NCBI RefSeq assembly: GCF_014641655.1
Contig: NZ_BMID01000001.1
Location: 372,001 to 436,000 of the forward strand
DNA: 64,000 nt
Direction of reading: 5' to 3'
Origin: Pseudoblastomonas marina
Lineage (GTDB): Bacteria > Pseudomonadota > Alphaproteobacteria > Sphingomonadales > Sphingomonadaceae
Below the pieces are notes generated by a model. The model was not told the DNA's origin, did not search any database, and worked only from the letters and a program-made list of their open reading frames with translations. The position numbers were made by a program, and so were the translations under genes. Of this stretch, positions 8,266 through 16,522 are shown piece by piece. Each line of letters opens with the position of its first letter. The first letter of the stretch is position 1.

Positions 8266-10957
8266 CCTGGTCTCCCGTGATCGCCTCGGCGTCGTCGTCG
8301 TCTTCCTGCTCGTACTGAAGTTCAAGCTGGGTCCGGTAGACCGCATTGACCTGGTAGGTGTGTTCCTTTGCCGGCCTTTTGGTCTCGGGAATGCAGAAGG
8401 AAAGCGTCACCGCCGGACTCCCGATCTTCAGAACATCGTCCGACTGTTCCTTGTGGTCCGGATCGTCGCGCAATGTCGGCTCGAATACGTGAACCAGCAT
8501 CATCGGCCGTTTTCGGACGCTACAGGCGGCACGTTCCTTCTTGTATTCGTCGTTCTCGAACCGCTGAAGTGCGTTCCTTTCCTGCTCCTCGTCGAGACCG
8601 ATCCATGCATCCGGCAGATCAGCCACCCGGCTCCTCGCGCCATAGACCCTGTATGCGCCATCCTTCACGATGCCTTTATCGCGACTTCTCATGCGTACGT
8701 CCTGTCCGGCGAAGCTCTTCGCGGCACCTGCCTGCTTCATCGGTATCGCAACGTCCCACTCGGACATTTCGTCGGAGATGCGATCCTGGACATAGTCCTC
8801 GAAAAGCGAGGATTCCGAGATCTTCGCAAGATCAAGATGGGGTCCGAAGTTGAACCTAGCGATCAACTCCAGCACGTCCCTGCCTCTTGCCCGCCAAGCA
8901 ACGTAGCCCGGCGCAACTTCCAACGGCTCGCCCAGCCGTTCCAAGAACTCCGTAACCGCGGCGTAATTCTCGTCGCCCTTTCTCGCGTCATTTGGAAGCG
9001 CGTGGCCCTCGACATGACGGGCGGAATAGTCCTGCGCGACGGTCAGCTTCTCTGCGGTCCGCATCTTGTTCGCTGCGGTCACGCGGATCGCCAGAGGGCT
9101 CTGGCGAACCTTCAGGCCGAAGTCGGCCGGCGTGCGGTTCGCGGCCTTCATGCGCTTCACTTCCTTGCGCAGTTCCTCGGTCGCCTCGTCGACGTACTCG
9201 TAGTGATTGAGCGACATTTGGGGAAGGTAGAGCCGGCAAATGTCCTCGTATCCCGGACGGTACCCGAACCAGCGCGCCATCTGCATCAGAGTGTCGCTCG
9301 CTGCCACGTTTCTGAGCAGATATGAAACGGTTAGCCCTTCAAGGGTCAAGCCGCGCGAAAGCGCGAGGCCACCGATGGCGATAACGTGAAGCCCGTGCAG
9401 CCTGTTGAGGCTGTAGTCGAGCACACCGCCCTTCATGTTGACCGTACGGACCTCGATGCTCTGAATGCCCTCGTTGAGGCAGGAAAGCACGTCGGACCAT
9501 TCGTAGTCGAGATCCGAATATTCCTCGTCGAAGCTGACCTTGAGATCGTCCATCGTATCGTCATGGATCCTCTCCGGATCGAGCGAACCATAGACGGAGA
9601 CGGCATCCTTGAGCTCGGAAAGGTATTCATGAACGTGTCCGAGGATCTGCGCCTGAATGGCATTGAAGCGGCTCACGTTTATCATCATCGAGCAGTGCGC
9701 ATCCCCCTTTTCCTGCAACACACGGATCGCACGCGTCAGGCAGAAAACCCTGACAGCGTGCTTCAGGCTTTCCGGAAGATCGGTGACCAGATCGCCACTT
9801 TTGTGCTTGAGCGGCAAGAGCGCCTGATAGTCGGCAACGGTCCTGACCATCTCGTCGCGAAGATCGCCGTCATCTCGAAAAACGCGGTGCGAGCCCACGT
9901 AGTTTGAAGGCGGATCGAGAGCCTTGATGAAATTGCCGGGAAACAGGTCGTCGTGCTCCATTTCCTCCGGCGATTCAGGATCGATGAAGATGTTCGCGAA
10001 TGGTGTTGCCGTGTATCCCACATAGGCGGACCGCGGAAAACGGGCGAGGATTTGCCGGATAATGCCGTTGATGGCCGTCGTAAGCTTGGGATCCTTTGCG
10101 GTGTTGATCGAGGCGTTGTCGGCTTCGTCGTCGATCAGGAGCAGGGGCAGCTCGAACCCTCCGGTTTCCTCCTGCTCGTCAATCCACTTCTCGAGCCTTT
10201 CTAGAACCGCCTTGTTCTTTTTCGTCACGAAGATCATCGGCTCTTGGTGACCGGCCAGACCGAAATAGATCCCGTCCATTCCGGCCTTGAAATCCGAGTC
10301 CCTGGTTGTGCCGACCGCGGGTATCCTTCTTTCGGTCGCGAATCTCTGGATCGGCAGCGACTGCTGTGCGGCCGCATTCGCGACCGATATCTTGCCTATG
10401 AACGTTTCGTCGAGACGCTCCTGCGTCTGGGTGCGAAGTGAATTCGTGATGCCGGCAAGGAGTATGATCACACGGTAGCCGGCATCCGCCGCCTTGCAGA
10501 TGAGAGCCGAGTAGTTGGTCGTCTTGCCCATCTGCACGTTGCCCATGACCATGCCGCGGACCGCCTGGTACGACGGATCGAGCGGGTTACCGCACAGGTC
10601 GAGGATTTCGTCGGTGTCGGTATCTAGCGTCGCGACGACGTTCGACGGCAGAACTCCGGTTTCGCGGTAGTACTTGCTGAGCCTGTTCCAGTAGTAGAAA
10701 CTTAGGCTGGCCTTTTTCTTCGACAGCCATGGCCGGTGTCCCTTCGAGATGACCGCGCCGCGCCTCTGGGTGACCCTGAAGCTCGCCTCGAGCTCCCGAA
10801 CGATGGAGTGAACCGACTCCTCGTCGAGATGGGTAAAGGGTCCGTCCTCCACCATCTGCTCGATTGCACCTTCGGGCAGACCGGCTCCTGTGGCGAAAAG
10901 CTCGGCATATTCCCGCTCTATGTTCAGCCGGAAAAAGGCAAGTTCCGCATCATGCAT
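8258..10957 (-). CDS. Z1-domain (endonuclease-associated) helicase-like ATPase
   Basis: 899 residues. Walker A is GNVQMGKT (139-146), Walker B is LLLIDDEADN (about 272-281), and the SF2-like motif III is YVGYTATPF (about 312-320). The Z1 signature follows later: SRGLTLEGLTVSYLLR, then QMARWFGYRPGYEDICRLYLP. Z1 proteins are ATP-dependent, helicase-like subunits of restriction-type loci and probably translocate on or sense DNA for the nuclease partner. It is the second gene of the operon, overlapping the GHKL ATPase gene by 8 bp upstream and the PD-(D/E)XK gene downstream. GGGTGG precedes the ATG. Confidence 0.93.
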   Translation of the reverse strand: MHDAELAFFRLNIEREYAELFATGAGLPEGAIEQMVEDGPFTHLDEESVHSIVRELEASFRVTQRRGAVISKGHRPWLSKKKASLSFYYWNRLSKYYRETGVLPSNVVATLDTDTDEILDLCGNPLDPSYQAVRGMVMGNVQMGKTTNYSALICKAADAGYRVIILLAGITNSLRTQTQERLDETFIGKISVANAAAQQSLPIQRFATERRIPAVGTTRDSDFKAGMDGIYFGLAGHQEPMIFVTKKNKAVLERLEKWIDEQEETGGFELPLLLIDDEADNASINTAKDPKLTTAINGIIRQILARFPRSAYVGYTATPFANIFIDPESPEEMEHDDLFPGNFIKALDPPSNYVGSHRVFRDDGDLRDEMVRTVADYQALLPLKHKSGDLVTDLPESLKHAVRVFCLTRAIRVLQEKGDAHCSMMINVSRFNAIQAQILGHVHEYLSELKDAVSVYGSLDPERIHDDTMDDLKVSFDEEYSDLDYEWSDVLSCLNEGIQSIEVRTVNMKGGVLDYSLNRLHGLHVIAIGGLALSRGLTLEGLTVSYLLRNVAASDTLMQMARWFGYRPGYEDICRLYLPQMSLNHYEYVDEATEELRKEVKRMKAANRTPADFGLKVRQSPLAIRVTAANKMRTAEKLTVAQDYSARHVEGHALPNDARKGDENYAAVTEFLERLGEPLEVAPGYVAWRARGRDVLELIARFNFGPHLDLAKISESSLFEDYVQDRISDEMSEWDVAIPMKQAGAAKSFAGQDVRMRSRDKGIVKDGAYRVYGARSRVADLPDAWIGLDEEQERNALQRFENDEYKKERAACSVRKRPMMLVHVFEPTLRDDPDHKEQSDDVLKIGSPAVTLSFCIPETKRPAKEHTYQVNAVYRTQLELQYEQEDDDDAEAITGDQDA

Positions 10958-12428
10958 TCTTCCACCCCTTTAATCGCAAATGTTCCTCGACCAGCGTCGA
11001 CTGGCCGCCCCACGGCTCCGTCACCTGGAGCAGCTCCCAGAGTTTCTCGAACGAGCCATCGCAATGGGCGAGGAGAGACGGCAGCGCCGCGTCGAGCCGC
11101 TCCAGAAACGCATCCCGGTCGAGAGCGCTCTGGTTCATCATCTCGGGTCTGGTCGTGAAATCCTCGCCGATGCTGACGGCCGGAAAGCAGTCCTCGACGA
11201 GATTGAGCGCAACGCCAAAGGACTGGCGCACTTCACGATCTTCGTGCTCAAGCAGGTCGGCAACGAGCGGATGCTCACGGTTTACATAGTACCGCACTTC
11301 GCCGCTCCGGACGTATTTTGCCCAGACGGGCGTCTTGCCGTCCGTTTGCTTGATCCTGCCTCCGCGGGACTGGAATACCTTTCCCGACTGCCCCTTGAGC
11401 GACTTCACGATCTCTCTCAGTCTCGACCTTAGTCCGGAGGGGAGCTGGGCCTCCGACTTGTCGACGGTGATCTTCCAGATCGCGTCGAGGCTGTTCGGGA
11501 TGTTCACCGCAATTCTGACCAGCTGCGAGAGCTCGCCGTGTCGAACCAGCCGGAACCACGTCCCGTGCATAATTAGCCTATGCTGACGGTAGACGTAGAA
11601 GCCCTGATTTTTGACGAAGCCCTCCTCGCCGCCCAGCCTCTCATGTTCCGCCGAGGAAATTTTCGAGAAGTGAGGAAGGATGAACGCCTGAACGCTGAAT
11701 GGCTTTCCTTCGAGCTCCAGATGTTCGACGGGCTTGGATTGTGTCGCCGGGTGATCACGCAGAAATGGGTCGATCGGATCTAGGGCGCCCTCGTTGAAGG
11801 TGATCGTCAGCTTCTTTCTGACGCCCATCTCGCCCGCAAGATAACGGTGGAATGTGAGCGCCAGCTCGGACTTTGCGTGTGCCAGAAGCTCGTTGAATTC
11901 CTTGGCCCTGACCTTTCCGTACTCAGATAGACGGTCGCAATTTTCCCAGATTATTTCGGTCCCGTCTCGCTCGAGCAGCTTGGGATTTGCGAGCTTCTCG
12001 ATCTCTTGGTGCTCGAGGATGCCCATCTGCCAGTCTTCGATATCGTCGAGGTCCCAGCTGGCTCCGGCATACTTCCCGTTCTTTCGTGTCAGAACGGTGA
12101 GCTTTCTGCATTGTGAGAGCGACGCCGACTTCATCCCCCAGCCGAAGCGCCCCAGGTCGTCCGCGGCCCGCTCGTCTTCGGGGTTTGCGCTCGCCGGCCG
12201 CATGGCACCGAAGAGTTCGTCTTCGGTCATGCCGTGGCCGTCGTCGAGAATTCGAACCGTCGGCTCTCCGTCTTCTCTCAGGCACAGGATCTCGATCATG
12301 CCCGCCCGGGCCTTGATGCTGTTGTCCAGCAGGTCCGCCAATGCGCTCGGCAGATTGTAATTGCCGAAGCTACGAGCCGAAGCCATCAGCGCGGCAGCGT
12401 CCGGCGGATTGTTCCTGTACTTGACCAC
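10950..12428 (-). CDS. GHKL (MutL/MORC-like) ATPase, first gene of defence operon
   Basis: 492 residues from a GTG at 12428. The Bergerat ATP-binding fold is complete: N-box ALADLLDNSIKA (Asn36), G1 box DDGHGM (62-67), G2 box GRFGWGMKSAS (93-103). The C-terminal half is not recognised. Bacterial MutL/MORC-like GHKL ATPases are known to travel with Z1, PD-(D/E)XK and AIPR genes in restriction-modification-like loci and are thought to form ATP-gated DNA clamps. It leads the operon GHKL-Z1-nuclease-AIPR. A 14-bp perfect palindrome lies 41 bp upstream of the start. Confidence 0.92.
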   Translation of the reverse strand: MVKYRNNPPDAAALMASARSFGNYNLPSALADLLDNSIKARAGMIEILCLREDGEPTVRILDDGHGMTEDELFGAMRPASANPEDERAADDLGRFGWGMKSASLSQCRKLTVLTRKNGKYAGASWDLDDIEDWQMGILEHQEIEKLANPKLLERDGTEIIWENCDRLSEYGKVRAKEFNELLAHAKSELALTFHRYLAGEMGVRKKLTITFNEGALDPIDPFLRDHPATQSKPVEHLELEGKPFSVQAFILPHFSKISSAEHERLGGEEGFVKNQGFYVYRQHRLIMHGTWFRLVRHGELSQLVRIAVNIPNSLDAIWKITVDKSEAQLPSGLRSRLREIVKSLKGQSGKVFQSRGGRIKQTDGKTPVWAKYVRSGEVRYYVNREHPLVADLLEHEDREVRQSFGVALNLVEDCFPAVSIGEDFTTRPEMMNQSALDRDAFLERLDAALPSLLAHCDGSFEKLWELLQVTEPWGGQSTLVEEHLRLKGWKNA

Positions 12429-12468
12429 CGTTTACAGCTTTGCCCCCTCGCTCCCCCGAGCATTTCGT

Positions 12469-12482
12469 GTCGCTATAGCGAC
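12469..12482. promoter_or_regulatory. Perfect 14-bp palindrome upstream of defence operon
   Basis: GTCGCTATAGCGAC is a perfect dyad ending 41 bp before the GTG of the GHKL ATPase gene, inside the 249-bp gap after the preceding hypothetical gene. Its TATA-containing centre and position suit an operator overlapping a promoter. It could also be a modification site of an endogenous methyltransferase. No regulator gene of the operon is adjacent. Confidence 0.4.
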
Positions 12483-12677
12483 GATCTATTCGCGACGTAA
12501 ATGCTTGTTTCGCCTAATTTCAAGTTGGTCGGGGATAGCGCCCCGGAGCGTGACCCACTTACTTGGTTCGTGCAATCTGTCAGGTGCATCGCCAGCTATT
12601 TCAAAGAGGCAATCTCGGAGTTGCAGGTGAAAGAGATTGGCATGGACCGGCTCCACGTGATTTGATTCCGATTTCAG

Positions 12678-13949
12678 TCAGCCGGTCGGTCTTCGATCAA
12701 AATCGTGGCGATATATAGGGGGCGCATCTCGCCCTTGGACAGCCCTGAAAACGAAGTCGTGGTCATCGTCGGAGCCAAAAAGCTTGCTGCGATCAAACCT
12801 TCGCTCGAGATTTTCCGCGGTGATTGCGCTTTCAAGGTCTGCCAGACGACGACTAACCCAGCGGTCGAACTCCACCACTCTCGGGTGGGCATGCTCCCCA
12901 TCGGGCTCACAGAATTTCGGAAGCAATTCCTTCAGTTTTTCGATCTCTTCGAGTTCTCGCAGAATACTCGTCAAGGCGGCGCCGCGACGCTGCTCGATAT
13001 ATTCCGTTCGCTGAGCGATTTCCCGCTGCCTTCGCGCTTCTTCGGCGGCCTTTTCCCGATTTTCCCGCTGCAGTCTCTGCTGTCGCTTGGCTGCGGCTAT
13101 AACCGCAACACCAATCGCAACTTCCGTGGCGATGACCTCGAGCCTCTGGACCTTGGCATCGTTGAAGGTTCGCCTCGGAGATGGCTCGCCTGCTACCCAT
13201 ACGTGATCCAGTTCCAGGCTGAGCTTTCCGGTCGGCCGCCAGTCCCATTCCGGCGTTACGGGTCGTTTCGACCAGTCAATGTCGAACCACCCATTTCTCC
13301 GCCTCTCCAGCATCCGGTCCCACTTCGCCTCCGCAGCCAGCTCGCTCGCCGTCGGCTGGTGTTTCAGGCGCTGAAAGGTTTCGGACAGGGAAAAGCCCAC
13401 ATCGTCCATTCCGTTGGTGAAGCGGGCCGGCCCCTTATCGGGCGAGACCAGATTAAAGTCCTGTATACACGCGGCACTCGTTACCTGCCCGAGGATTCTG
13501 CCAAGGCGATCGATCGACGCTGGAGCAATTTCGCAGCGAATGAGGCCGTCGCGAGCGCAGGTGACCAGCCCCATGTGAGAGGCGTGCGATCGCCTCAGAA
13601 CGGCCAGCGTGGCCGAGACGATTTCGCATTCGTCTGGCGAATGCCCTCCTTGATCGCCCGCTGCGCGGTCGCGTGCCTTGGCGCGCTCGCCAGCGAGTAC
13701 GCCTGGTTGGCGTGCGGCAATCAGAACCTTTCCATCATCGTCGGGCGGGGCCGCTCGAAGCGGCGTAACCGATACCTTCTTCCCTGCTTTCTGCTTTGCC
13801 CACCAGCCCGCCGGGGGTGTGGGGATCGCGTGCTTGCGACAGCTCTTGTGCAGAGCGACATCGGATAGCCCGAACTCCTTCGCCAGCTGTGTCATTGGTC
13901 GTGACCAGACGAGTGCATGGAACTCCTCACGGGTAAACGCCTTGGTCAT
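12678..13949 (-). CDS. Hypothetical protein with N-terminal helix-turn-helix-like segment
   Basis: 423 residues from the ATG at 13949 (MTKAFTREEF), preceded by AGGA; an in-frame ATG 18 bp further out has no ribosome site. Residues about 5-45 (REEFHALVWSRPMTQLAKEFG, then LSDVALHKSCRKHAIPTPPAGWW) look like a resolvase/terminase-type helix-turn-helix that reads phage or plasmid DNA. A charged helical, probably coiled-coil stretch with many Arg/Glu follows at about 275-370. I do not recognise the family with certainty. It lies upstream of and co-directional with the defence operon, but 249 bp separate them, so it is probably a separate unit. Confidence 0.75.
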   Translation of the reverse strand: MTKAFTREEFHALVWSRPMTQLAKEFGLSDVALHKSCRKHAIPTPPAGWWAKQKAGKKVSVTPLRAAPPDDDGKVLIAARQPGVLAGERAKARDRAAGDQGGHSPDECEIVSATLAVLRRSHASHMGLVTCARDGLIRCEIAPASIDRLGRILGQVTSAACIQDFNLVSPDKGPARFTNGMDDVGFSLSETFQRLKHQPTASELAAEAKWDRMLERRRNGWFDIDWSKRPVTPEWDWRPTGKLSLELDHVWVAGEPSPRRTFNDAKVQRLEVIATEVAIGVAVIAAAKRQQRLQRENREKAAEEARRQREIAQRTEYIEQRRGAALTSILRELEEIEKLKELLPKFCEPDGEHAHPRVVEFDRWVSRRLADLESAITAENLERRFDRSKLFGSDDDHDFVFRAVQGRDAPPIYRHDFDRRPTG

Positions 13950-14219
13950 GCTCGGAATCCTGCCCATTTGCTGGTTGCGCCATCGTGACGAGTCGCAACT
14001 CGCTTTGCGACGCCTCGGTCATGATAGCGCAGCAGCCACGCGAACGGGGCTCGATTGATCGCCCGGGCCCCGGACTCGTTTCAATGCATATATGCGCTGC
14101 ATTGGCATTCCGCTTAGATTTGATATCGAAAAATCAGATATACACGTTGAAATGCCGATCAAACGCTAATTGCGCCTATCAAATATGAGTCATAATCTCC
14201 GCCTCACTGGAGAAAAGAC

Positions 14220-15113
14220 ATGACCAAGATCAACGCCACCAACCTCCGCCTGCTGCGGGTGCGACGGAATCTGACCCTTGATGCACTCGAGGAGCTGTCG
14301 GGTGTGAACCGGGTAACAATCAGTCGCATTGAGAACGGCAGCAGGCAGAACAGCCGTCGTCATACCCTTGAAGGTCTGGCCAAGGCTCTTTCGACCGATA
14401 TCGAAACGCTGACCGGTCCCGACCTGAACGAAGGCTCGCCGGACGGGCCCTTCAGTGGGCGCAAGAGTCAGATGAATGTCCGTATGGCAGATGACGCGCG
14501 CAACGCGCTGGCGCTCGTCGCCCTCCGCTACAACGTGAAGCCCGCTCACATCCTGCATGTCGCGCCCTTCCTGTTCCTTTGGGCAGCCGAGGAAAGCCTC
14601 AGGCGCCGGCAGAAGCATCTGGACGAGGTCGCGAACCAATGGGACCTGCTGGGAAAACTCGCCGGGGCTCGTCACCTCAGTCCGAAACTGCAGGAAAGCT
14701 GGGAAGCCGATGATCTGATGGTCGCCGAAGAGGGCTCGATCAGGGCGAGGGACCTGTTCGGGCTGAAGATCGCCGACGAGCATCTGCGCGAGGAGTATGA
14801 GGACAGCGAGCAGAACCCGTTTGCACGTTTCCTCGCCTCGCTGGCCGCGGATCTTGGAGACCTTGCCGAGTTTGAGCACTGGTCGCCCTACTGGGACGGA
14901 CCGGGTTATACCCTGGGACAGAACGAAGCGGAGCGGCTGACCGGTGGGAACGCGGCGGCAGCAGGGGAGATCGTCCATGGCTATGCCCCGCTGCATGAGC
15001 TGCCGAGGGAAATCAGGGAAGCGGGCCCAAAAGCAATTGCGGAATGGGCGACCGAGGCGGGCAACAAGACCCGGGAAACCTGGAAGGGCCTCCTCGATGA
15101 GCTGGAGATCTGA
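14220..15113 (+). CDS. XRE-family helix-turn-helix regulator
   Basis: 297 residues. The N-terminal 65 residues are a Cro/CI-type domain: NLRLLRVRRNLTLDALEELSG, then VNRVTISRIENGSRQNSRRHTLEGLAKAL. A helical domain follows at about 80-160 (NVRMADDARNALALVALRYNV...), and an acidic C-terminus. GGAG sits upstream of the ATG. The stop is followed after 1 bp by the ATG of a DUF4258-like gene, so the two are translated together. This resembles an antitoxin/regulator upstream of a small RelE-like partner, although it is much longer than a typical antitoxin. The gap upstream (13950-14219) is AT-rich and contains the likely promoter. Confidence 0.85.
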   Translation: MTKINATNLRLLRVRRNLTLDALEELSGVNRVTISRIENGSRQNSRRHTLEGLAKALSTDIETLTGPDLNEGSPDGPFSGRKSQMNVRMADDARNALALVALRYNVKPAHILHVAPFLFLWAAEESLRRRQKHLDEVANQWDLLGKLAGARHLSPKLQESWEADDLMVAEEGSIRARDLFGLKIADEHLREEYEDSEQNPFARFLASLAADLGDLAEFEHWSPYWDGPGYTLGQNEAERLTGGNAAAAGEIVHGYAPLHELPREIREAGPKAIAEWATEAGNKTRETWKGLLDELEI

Positions 15114-15114
15114 A

Positions 15115-15390
15115 ATGGGCGCTCTCGGCATTTCACGGCACGCCCGGACCCGCATGGCGCAGCGCGGACTGAGAGAGGCGGATATCGACCTGATCCTGAG
15201 GCTGGGCAGCGAGGTTGAAGGCGGGATCCTGGTGCGCCGGAAGGATTTCGAGCGCTATGCGGCAGGTCTGCGGGATCAGTTGCGAAGGGCCGAGCGCCTC
15301 GTGGGAAAACGCCTGGTCATGGCGGATGACACACTCGTCACCGCCTATCATTCCAGCGGAACCGACACCAAGCGTCTACTGCAGAACTGA
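15115..15390 (+). CDS. DUF4258-like small protein (possible RelE-fold toxin partner)
   Basis: 91 residues starting MGALGISRHARTRMAQRG, a motif typical of DUF4258 proteins. That family shares the compact RelE/barnase-like fold with several RNase toxins. Another visible block is LVMADDTLVTAYHS near the C-terminus, where such proteins keep a conserved strand and His. It starts 1 bp after the stop of the XRE gene. The order regulator-then-toxin and the tight spacing suggest a toxin-antitoxin-like pair, but neither toxicity nor RNase residues can be proven here. Confidence 0.72.
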   Translation: MGALGISRHARTRMAQRGLREADIDLILRLGSEVEGGILVRRKDFERYAAGLRDQLRRAERLVGKRLVMADDTLVTAYHSSGTDTKRLLQN

Positions 15391-15425
15391 ATGCTGGATG
15401 TTTCAGGTACTGATCGGAGGAACGG

Positions 15426-15659
15426 ATGTCCTACTGGGTCTACGAGAACTGGACGCACGACCGGGCGCGGATGCATGCAGGATCATGCAGCCGCTGCAAC
15501 GACGGGTCCGGTGCTCATGCCGCAGGCTCGGGTCGAAATGGGCGGTGGCTGGGTCCCTTTGACGGTCGTGCCGAGGCTGAGCGCATCATGTTGGGGCTGG
15601 GCCGATCGGATGCGGGGGTCTGCGCCTTCTGCGGCGCAGGAGATTCGAACCGGCCTTAA
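15426..15659 (+). CDS. Small Cys-rich hypothetical protein, possible zinc ribbon
   Basis: 77 residues with two CxxC knuckles, CSRCN (about 21-25) and CAFCG (about 67-71), spaced like a zinc ribbon. It opens MSYWVYENWTHDRARMHAG. A strong GGAGG lies 5 bp before the ATG. It follows the DUF4258-like gene by 35 bp on the same strand, so it may belong to that unit. Function is unknown; small proteins of this look are common in accessory regions. Confidence 0.7.
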   Translation: MSYWVYENWTHDRARMHAGSCSRCNDGSGAHAAGSGRNGRWLGPFDGRAEAERIMLGLGRSDAGVCAFCGAGDSNRP

Positions 15660-15835
15660 CATAACGTCAGTCGTGAAGCGAATAACGTGCGGGGACCCTA
15701 CGCAGGCCTATAAAGTTCTAACTTGCTGCGAAGGCGGGCAACAGTATGGTCGAGGGCGATCTGGCGATATCTCGTTGCCGCAATAGATTTCAATAACGAT
15801 AAGGCGCGAGCCGATAGCAACGGTGGCGATCGACG

Positions 15836-16522
15836 ATGCAATTCCTGACGCGCCTGTTTGTCGATCATAGTTTCGATGAATGGGCATCAGACCAGACGCT
15901 TCTCGCTGCTCGCGTATTAAACCAAGCCGCAGCAGATCTCATCCTGCAGACTGAAGAAGATCTCACCAAGGCAGGATGGAAGGACGGACTTGTCGACCCG
16001 AACGCCTTCCTCAGGGAAAAGATCGCACCGCGTATCAGGGCAGTTGGCGAACCACTGGCGCTCATGCTGATCGAGGATGCGAACGAGGCACTCCAATCGC
16101 TGGCAAACGAGCGGGCTCTCTGGAGTCGAAACATCGAAGATGCCCCAGTGCATGGCAACTCCTTTGAGGGGGCGGGCGATATCGCAGCGACGGCAATACC
16201 CCTTGGGGCTGGCGCTGCGGCGGCTGCCGCACTGCCCTATTTGGCAATCTCTTCTACGAGCGCTTACTTCGGATTTGTCACTACCACTGCCATAAGCTGG
16301 CCGATCGTGGTGGGCGGAGGAGCTATCGCAGCGCTCGGAATTGCCACTGGCATCATCGAGGGTAGCCGCCTCTGGTCGAAGCTCGAAGCTCGCTTGCGAC
16401 GCAAGTCGCGGGAATTGATCATCTCAGCTTTGCTGCGAGGCACCGCGCAGCGCCCCTCGATCCTTGAACAGCTGGAATCTGAATATAGGCAGACCGCTGA
16501 ACGAGCTCGATCCATCGCATGA
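15836..16522 (+). CDS. Hypothetical membrane protein, first of a two-gene cassette
   Basis: 228 residues. The N-terminal half is helical and soluble. Two hydrophobic, Ala/Gly-rich segments sit at about 118-145 and 150-175 (ATAIPLGAGAAAAAALPYLA and ISWPIVVGGGAIAALGIATG), and a basic, helical C-terminus follows. I do not recognise the family. The stop overlaps the ATG of the next gene in ATGA, so the two proteins are probably made together. Base composition is less GC-rich than in the core genes of the window. The hydrophobic hairpin suggests insertion into, or conditional binding to, the inner membrane. Confidence 0.7.
   Translation: MQFLTRLFVDHSFDEWASDQTLLAARVLNQAAADLILQTEEDLTKAGWKDGLVDPNAFLREKIAPRIRAVGEPLALMLIEDANEALQSLANERALWSRNIEDAPVHGNSFEGAGDIAATAIPLGAGAAAAAALPYLAISSTSAYFGFVTTTAISWPIVVGGGAIAALGIATGIIEGSRLWSKLEARLRRKSRELIISALLRGTAQRPSILEQLESEYRQTAERARSIA

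Noticed and set aside
14121-14141. ATATC/GATAT dyad upstream of the XRE gene as a further copy of the 19-kb operator
   Set aside because: Only 5 bp per arm with a 9-bp spacer, in AT-rich DNA; it does not match the 7+4+7 pattern at 19 kb.
15642-15651. GATTCGAACC, reverse complement of a tRNA T-arm core
   Set aside because: On neither strand do the flanking bases form a T-stem or acceptor stem; the bases encode the end of the small Cys-rich protein. It could at most be a chance match or a fossil attachment core.
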